Shown piece after piece: positions 60,301 to 64,000 of a stretch of 64,000 nucleotides of DNA. The DNA lies in assembly GCF_002441855.2 (NCBI RefSeq), contig NZ_CP029487.1, forward strand, positions 2,170,001 through 2,234,000, in the 5' to 3' direction. Each line of letters opens with the position of its first letter. Position 1 is the stretch's first letter. The translations under genes and the position numbers were made by a program. Source of the stretch: Eubacterium maltosivorans. Lineage in GTDB: Bacteria > Bacillota > Clostridia > Eubacteriales > Eubacteriaceae. A model generated the notes under the pieces. The model made no database searches. It was not told the DNA's origin and saw only the letters and a program-made list of their open reading frames with translations.

Positions 60301-62096
60301 AACACATAGCCGCCGGAAATATCGGTGGTGGTGGTGGCGATAACGGTTTTTCCGTCCGGCCCCAGCAGCTCAACCGTCACGTTTGGCAGTGGATAATCCT
60401 GGTCGATTTTGGCGTAGACGCCGTCCTTGTTGCTGTCGTAAAAGACCAGGCCGCGGATCTCGCCGTTGGTGTCGTCGGTTCTGGGGATGAGCTCGAGGTT
60501 GGTGCTCAGGCTGCCCGGATCGCCGATTTTGTAATAGGCCCAGACGTCCAGAATGGTCCGGTTTCCCTTGTTGCCTGAGAATTTCATGGCGCCGCCTGTG
60601 CTGTCCACACCTGCGCTCTGGTCGGCGTCTGCGCCGTTCAGGGCCGGAACGGTGGTGTTGTTATAGTAGATGGTGTGGCGCTCGGCATCGGTGCCGCCGC
60701 CGTTACAGCGCTCGACAATGATGCCGCCCGGGTTGTTCTCCACATCCAGAAACGGCAGATGAAGCTCGCCGCCCCGGGCCTGGAGGGTCACCTGGGTCAG
60801 GTCACACCTGCCTGCAGGCAGCACATTGCCGTCTGCATCCTTACCATCCCAGGATACGCTGTTGATCCCGTCGACGCAGGCGTTGCCAATGGTCACAATG
60901 CCGTGGTCCACAGGTTTGTAGCTGCCGTCCGCCTGCTTTTCCTGGTAGTTCCGCAGGTCAATTTTGAGCTCATAGCTGCTGATGTTCTGGGCGTTAAAAG
61001 TAAAGGTACCGCCCTCGCCCACGTAGCCGAAGCCTTCCTTGAAGCCTGTAAATTTAAAACCGCTCACGGTGCCGCTGGTGTCTGGCTCCTGGGCCATTCC
61101 CAGGGATTCCAGCAGCTCGGCGTCCGGCGGGTTTAAGAAAATGCGGTCGTTGATGTCCAGTCCGTTGTCTGGCACGATGGGTGAGTTGAGCTGCAGGGAG
61201 GGGTCGTGGTTGATGAGGGTGTCGATGTCTACGCCCTGTCCCGGATTGTCGGAGTAAAAGGAGTGGTAATAGCTGTTGTTGGTGTCGTCCACGACCAGGC
61301 CGCGGTTGTTGGCAAAGAAAATAAAGCCAAAGGGGTCCATGCCGTTCATGTCCACGCAGTACTGAAACCCGTCAAGGGTGAGCACCCGCACCTTAGACTC
61401 CAGGCTGCGGCCGTTGTTGCCCATGTTCAGGGTCAGAAAATGGGTGAATACCCTGCCGGGCACCTGGGTACCGTCGGCCTTGGCCACGGTCACATCCCAG
61501 GCCGCTACGGTGCTGTCGCCCTGTCCGTTTGTCTTCCAGGCGTCGTTGCTGTCCACGTTCAGGGGGCGCGGGTTGTTCCGGTTGCCGCTGTCCAGCCTGG
61601 CGTGGAACTCGAACTCATAGTTGCCGGTCTCGGTCACCTTAAAGACCAGCGGCTTGTAGCCTGCGCCGGTGCCCGCAATGTCCGGGCCTGCCTTTTCCTG
61701 GCTGCGGTTCATGAGGTAGCCCACATTGTCGCCGGTGTTGGTGTCATAGACAAGCTCCATGCCCTGCTGGCCCGGCGCGGTGGTAAAGGGCTCGTAGCCT
61801 GAGTCATCGGCGCCGGTATAGCGCATGACAATGTCCTGCTGATTCACGTTGTCGGTGACGCTGGAGCCAAAATACAGGGTCTCCCCTGCCCTGGCGTAAA
61901 CCTTGACAATCTGGTGCCGCAGCACGCCTGCGTCCTTGTGGTCGTACCACTCGGTGTAGGGGCGGTCGCCGCCCTCAGCCGTCAGCTCGCGGCTGCCCTC
62001 TGCACGCACCGGTGCAGACAAGAAAAGCAGGCCGGCCAGAAGCAGCAGCACCGCGAATAAAAAGGTCCGGAGGATCGGTAAGCGATGTGTTTTCAT
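57312..62096 (-). CDS. Giant sortase-anchored surface protein with eight Cna_B and two SdrD_B-type domains
   Basis: A 1594-residue surface protein. It has a signal peptide (1-32), an N-terminal region to about 540 that probably holds the ligand-binding part, an SdrD_B-like domain (GLVFYDSNKDGVYA, about 545-660), eight Cna_B domains (about 665-1410), a second SdrD_B domain (about 1415-1520), a Pro-rich stalk (repeats of PPVD), NPNTG (1563-1567), a hydrophobic helix and RKVRRH. Each Cna_B unit has the Lys (KTW/KLW/KAW), Glu (YTVEE/YTVAE) and Asn (ITN/IVN) expected for an internal isopeptide bond. Domains 3-4-5 resemble 6-7-8 in order. No sortase gene is nearby. The gene is more GC-rich than the BMC operon. 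Confidence 0.93.
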   Translation of the reverse strand: MKTHRLPILRTFLFAVLLLLAGLLFLSAPVRAEGSRELTAEGGDRPYTEWYDHKDAGVLRHQIVKVYARAGETLYFGSSVTDNVNQQDIVMRYTGADDSGYEPFTTAPGQQGMELVYDTNTGDNVGYLMNRSQEKAGPDIAGTGAGYKPLVFKVTETGNYEFEFHARLDSGNRNNPRPLNVDSNDAWKTNGQGDSTVAAWDVTVAKADGTQVPGRVFTHFLTLNMGNNGRSLESKVRVLTLDGFQYCVDMNGMDPFGFIFFANNRGLVVDDTNNSYYHSFYSDNPGQGVDIDTLINHDPSLQLNSPIVPDNGLDINDRIFLNPPDAELLESLGMAQEPDTSGTVSGFKFTGFKEGFGYVGEGGTFTFNAQNISSYELKIDLRNYQEKQADGSYKPVDHGIVTIGNACVDGINSVSWDGKDADGNVLPAGRCDLTQVTLQARGGELHLPFLDVENNPGGIIVERCNGGGTDAERHTIYYNNTTVPALNGADADQSAGVDSTGGAMKFSGNKGNRTILDVWAYYKIGDPGSLSTNLELIPRTDDTNGEIRGLVFYDSNKDGVYAKIDQDYPLPNVTVELLGPDGKTVIATTTTDISGGYVFTDVPFSEDAYRVQVVSPYPGMNACTTRDKDDAAKTNELQLDTVDPATPNVTNTDVGYYVPPATISIPVQKLWNDVDDASARPGEIVVRLLKNGKPTLESLTLNVANGWKGSFDSLLKFENGKAVQYTIAETAVGGYTSQTQGDMSAGYTLVNTRVGKTSQSGTKTWKDGGGARPEVTLTLKAGGTPVAGAVPEWDKTGDVWTWSFDNLEAFDAGGRRITYTVEEAVPDGYKAEYDGNNITNIRFGYTEVTGQKRWQDGGQDNSQRPNIKLTLKADGEVVQDAVPFWTYESNTWTYTFENLLKYNKEGQLITYTVEEAPVDGYTTTVNGNDITNTRTGVTSLEGRKIWQDNDDKDGLRPDAVTVQLMQSIDHGAAVPVDGQTVVMDEATGWAYSFKDLPAYDSQGRDIIYTVAEKGVNPDDYATSYDGTDIINAHPARPTIEVAGVKAWDDNNDAEGLRPESITVYLMKNGVEAASQTVTGPDWRYSFEGLDPGTAGNPNHYTVREDPIEHYTTSYQGYNITNTRIPTVTVSGTKTWKDGHSANRPYLDLILMANGVEQPGKTPEWSKQDGDVWTYEYRGLDKFDSEGKTITYTVTEAVPAGYGGYQDPDNPFNFTNVHDEVTSLHGRKTWSDKNNQDGLRPESVTVQLMQSIGGAAATPVEGQTRVMSAENNWTYNFERIPGYDQNGDAIVYTVKEIDLPGGYSADYNGNDIVNVHPAKEKIQITGTKTWGDDNDASGKRPGSVRVHLMANGIEIAAQTVYGPDWQYRFENLDKTGDDGSLVAYTVVEDPVPGYDTIYSGYNITNQCRDCGVPPEPKELGSISGNVFYDDNWDKKWDHDTEAPVGNIVVTLYNEAGDKVAETFADSNGYYRFTDLEYGAYTVSVSDRGDGYVCTTENQRQKITLDAPEQEAADVGFAKKEPPVDPPVDPPVDPPVTPPADPGVPDITPPHGFEVPPQVPAASVNPNTGTRAATAGVFGAVLLLAVTAVLRKVRRH

Positions 62097-62230
62097 TTTG
62101 TTTTCCTTTTCTTAATGGTGAAAATTAGTCTTTTAAAGAGTTTTACCCATTTGATTAAGGAAAAAACAAGTATTTACGCAGGATGCTTTTTTGTTTTTTA
62201 GGATGAAGGGACATCTATTTCAAGTCGAAA

Positions 62231-62259
62231 AAAGAACCCGTATCGTGACGATACGGGTT
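62231..62259 (-). terminator. Terminator of the O-antigen-ligase-like gene, GTATCG family
   Basis: AACCCGTATCG (62235-62245) pairs with CGATACGGGTT (62249-62259) around TGA, followed on the minus strand by CTTTTTTCG. It lies 20 bases beyond the stop codon. Confidence 0.85.
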
Positions 62260-62277
62260 GGAATACTCACATCAATC

Positions 62278-63978
62278 CTATTGTTTCATTGCCTGTTTCA
62301 GTTTTTCCAGATATATCTGGTATTCCGACGGCAGTGTCAGCTCTGGCTTGTCATCAATCTGATAGGCGATGGGGTCGCTCTGAGCGATCACAGCGTTTAG
62401 CCGCTGCGGAACCTCTAATGCCTTCTCTGCCAGTAAGCGGACGCCTGCCCAATTTTCCCGCTCGGATTCCTCAGTAATGGCTGCGCTGAGCATTTGCAGG
62501 TATCCCTCATAGGCTTCTAATTCATAAGGCTCATTCTCCAGCGCTTTCTCAAACAGATCGGTCATGGCGGTGTAGTCTCTGTCCTTCCAGGCCGCCGCTG
62601 CTTTAACTTCATAGGCTGCTGCGATATGACTATTCTGCTTTAAAATCCGCTCTGCCGTCACGGTTTGATCCTCCAGGTTCCCTGCGGCGGTGCCATTGTT
62701 CAGGATCTCAAGCTGAGCATCCATGTTCCAGGGATAAAGCCTTAAGGCGAGGGCCTGATTGTTCATATAGGCCATAAAAAAGGCGGTAAACAGATAACAG
62801 AAAAGGATGCAGGCTGTGCCCGAAACAGCCAGACTCCCTTTCACAAAGCGCGGTTTGCCTATCTTTTCAGGGTTTCCCACATCAATGGCCAGCGCGAGGA
62901 CCATCGCGACTGCCAAAAACTGAAGATGAAAATCAAAAAGACTTCCAATCACAATCAAAAGCAGCACTCTTTTTTGCAGAGGGCTTGTGCGCTTTGAAAC
63001 AAAGCTGATCACAAGGGCGGTTATCCATAAGATCAAAGCGCCGATCCCCGCATCCAGCGCCAGCTGCAGGAAATCATTGTGAATGTACCGCACAGTGTAC
63101 ACACCGGTCTGAAAAGAGGGCTGCGCATAAAAATAACCCATATAGCCCAGCCCGAAGGGGTGCCGCGCAATTTGTCCGAGACCATCTTTCCAATAGAGAA
63201 AGCGCCCTAAAAAGGTGCTCTCCCCAAGGCCAATGGTTAAAAAGCGTCCAAAATTTTCGACATATCCGGTCGTAAACGCCAGAATAACGGCCGCCACCGC
63301 AAGGCTTCCGGATAAAATCAGCAGCGGACAGCGCAGGCTTTTCTGCCTGATCATAAAGTACAGGACTGTAAAAGCCGTCAATACAAAGACTGATCGGCTG
63401 CCTGTCAGCAAAATCCCTGCCAGCAGAATAAAGACGCCGCCGATCCTGAAACGCTTGCCAAAAGCAGTCTCTACAGACAAAAGCACCGTCACTCCCAGCA
63501 GCAGATAAAGGGCAAAAGTATTGGAATACTGAAAAAAGCCGCCCAGACGGCCAGCACTGTAGAAAATAGCGCTAAAGGCCTCTGTCAAACCAAGGACTGC
63601 CGATAAAACAGTCATTCCCAGGGCCGAGTAGGGAATGATTTCCATCAGCTTCGCACGCTCTTTCCCAGAATACTGCATGAGGAGAAGCAAAAAAAGCGGA
63701 ATGGGCAGCATCTTAAAAAAGCCAGCCACTGCCATCCCCCGGTCCACTGCGTAAAAAGCGGCAATCAAATAACACAGACAGGCAGCCGTCATTAAAACCG
63801 GCGCTGCTGCCCTTGATGCCCAGACTTCTTTTTTCTTTCTGATGCGCACACCGAGGCAAAGCGCCATGGCCGCCCCTGCCAGATAAGTGGCAAACTCATA
63901 GTAAAGCCCAAAAATAAAAGGCAGTATAAAAAGCAGCAGCGAAAAAGGGTCCCTCAGTATTTCTTTAAATCGCTTCAT
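62278..63978 (-). CDS. O-antigen ligase/polymerase-like membrane protein (Wzy_C type) with C-terminal TPR-like region
   Basis: A 566-residue protein with about 12 membrane helices to residue 410. The Wzy_C signature GILLTGSRSVFVLTAF is followed by a large extracellular loop, GRFLYWKDGLGQIARHPFGLGYMGYF, with YIHNDFLQLALDAG; the Arg and His residues here are those typical of ligases. The C-terminal 150 residues are helical and TPR-like (ILKQNSHIAAAYEVKAAAAWKDRDYTAM). It probably ligates or polymerises surface glycans. AAAGGA precedes the ATG; the gene is complete in the window. Confidence 0.85.
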   Translation of the reverse strand: MKRFKEILRDPFSLLLFILPFIFGLYYEFATYLAGAAMALCLGVRIRKKKEVWASRAAAPVLMTAACLCYLIAAFYAVDRGMAVAGFFKMLPIPLFLLLLMQYSGKERAKLMEIIPYSALGMTVLSAVLGLTEAFSAIFYSAGRLGGFFQYSNTFALYLLLGVTVLLSVETAFGKRFRIGGVFILLAGILLTGSRSVFVLTAFTVLYFMIRQKSLRCPLLILSGSLAVAAVILAFTTGYVENFGRFLTIGLGESTFLGRFLYWKDGLGQIARHPFGLGYMGYFYAQPSFQTGVYTVRYIHNDFLQLALDAGIGALILWITALVISFVSKRTSPLQKRVLLLIVIGSLFDFHLQFLAVAMVLALAIDVGNPEKIGKPRFVKGSLAVSGTACILFCYLFTAFFMAYMNNQALALRLYPWNMDAQLEILNNGTAAGNLEDQTVTAERILKQNSHIAAAYEVKAAAAWKDRDYTAMTDLFEKALENEPYELEAYEGYLQMLSAAITEESERENWAGVRLLAEKALEVPQRLNAVIAQSDPIAYQIDDKPELTLPSEYQIYLEKLKQAMKQ

Positions 63979-64000
63979 GTTATCCTTTCTTAATACAAAT

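Overview
The window looks like chromosomal DNA from an anaerobic, spore-former-related Firmicute of the Eubacteriaceae, probably close to the acetogen Eubacterium limosum/callanderi. This is inferred from gene content: sporulation sigma factor SigH, a B12-dependent diol dehydratase microcompartment (BMC) operon, and a non-pyrrolysine MttB methyltransferase with its own corrinoid protein. I could run no database search, so the genus is inference. No transposase, phage gene, rRNA or CRISPR array was seen.

Layout. 1-15.6 kb is housekeeping: tuf, a cold-shock gene with a long structured leader, tRNA-Thr and tRNA-Tyr, sigH, a YacP-type NYN protein, rlmB, a THUMP methyltransferase, hisS, tyrS and an AI-2E-family permease, then lspA, a GntR regulator, ispE, a HAD phosphatase, ung, a PAP2 phosphatase and a GH25 lysozyme. 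15.6-21.1 kb holds a MoxR ATPase between two paralogous VWA proteins, then a tiny NPNTG sortase substrate and a small membrane protein. 21.1-40.4 kb, all on the minus strand, is a complete Pdu-type BMC operon (pduABCDEGH, a pduK-like shell gene, pduL, eutJ, a flavoprotein, pduN, pduO, pduP, pduS, an unrecognised membrane protein, pduT). It is preceded by a PocR-domain histidine kinase and AraC-type response regulator. It is followed, across a 13-bp hairpin, by a ParA ATPase and a 320-residue Lys/Glu/Ala coiled-coil protein. 40.7-43.6 kb has birA and a P1B metal ATPase with a CsoR-like operator. 43.8-50.6 kb is a methylamine-type methyltransfer locus: BCCT transporter, MttB homologue, MFS transporter, two GntR/UTRA regulators, corrinoid protein. 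51.2-57 kb has trmB, plsC, nadE and pyrG. 57.3-64 kb has a 1594-residue Cna_B adhesin and an O-antigen-ligase-like protein.

How it works together. The BMC operon should dehydrate 1,2-propanediol (or a similar diol) to an aldehyde inside a shell. PduP and PduL then convert the aldehyde through acyl-CoA to acyl-phosphate. PduO, PduG/PduH and PduS maintain the cobalamin cofactor, and PduS with the Fe-S-type shell protein PduT may move electrons. No PduQ alcohol dehydrogenase or PduW kinase is in the window. The ParA/coiled-coil pair is the most attractive candidate for something undescribed: by analogy with carboxysome McdA/McdB it could position these metabolosomes. The MttB locus probably demethylates a quaternary amine brought in by the BCCT or MFS transporter.

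Noncoding structure is rich: a dispersed two-hairpin element in four copies with covarying stems; heptamer-bordered modular palindromic elements clustered at 50-55 kb; a long imperfect palindrome; terminators sharing a GTATCG/CGATAC core; and five perfect DnaA boxes between nadE and pyrG.
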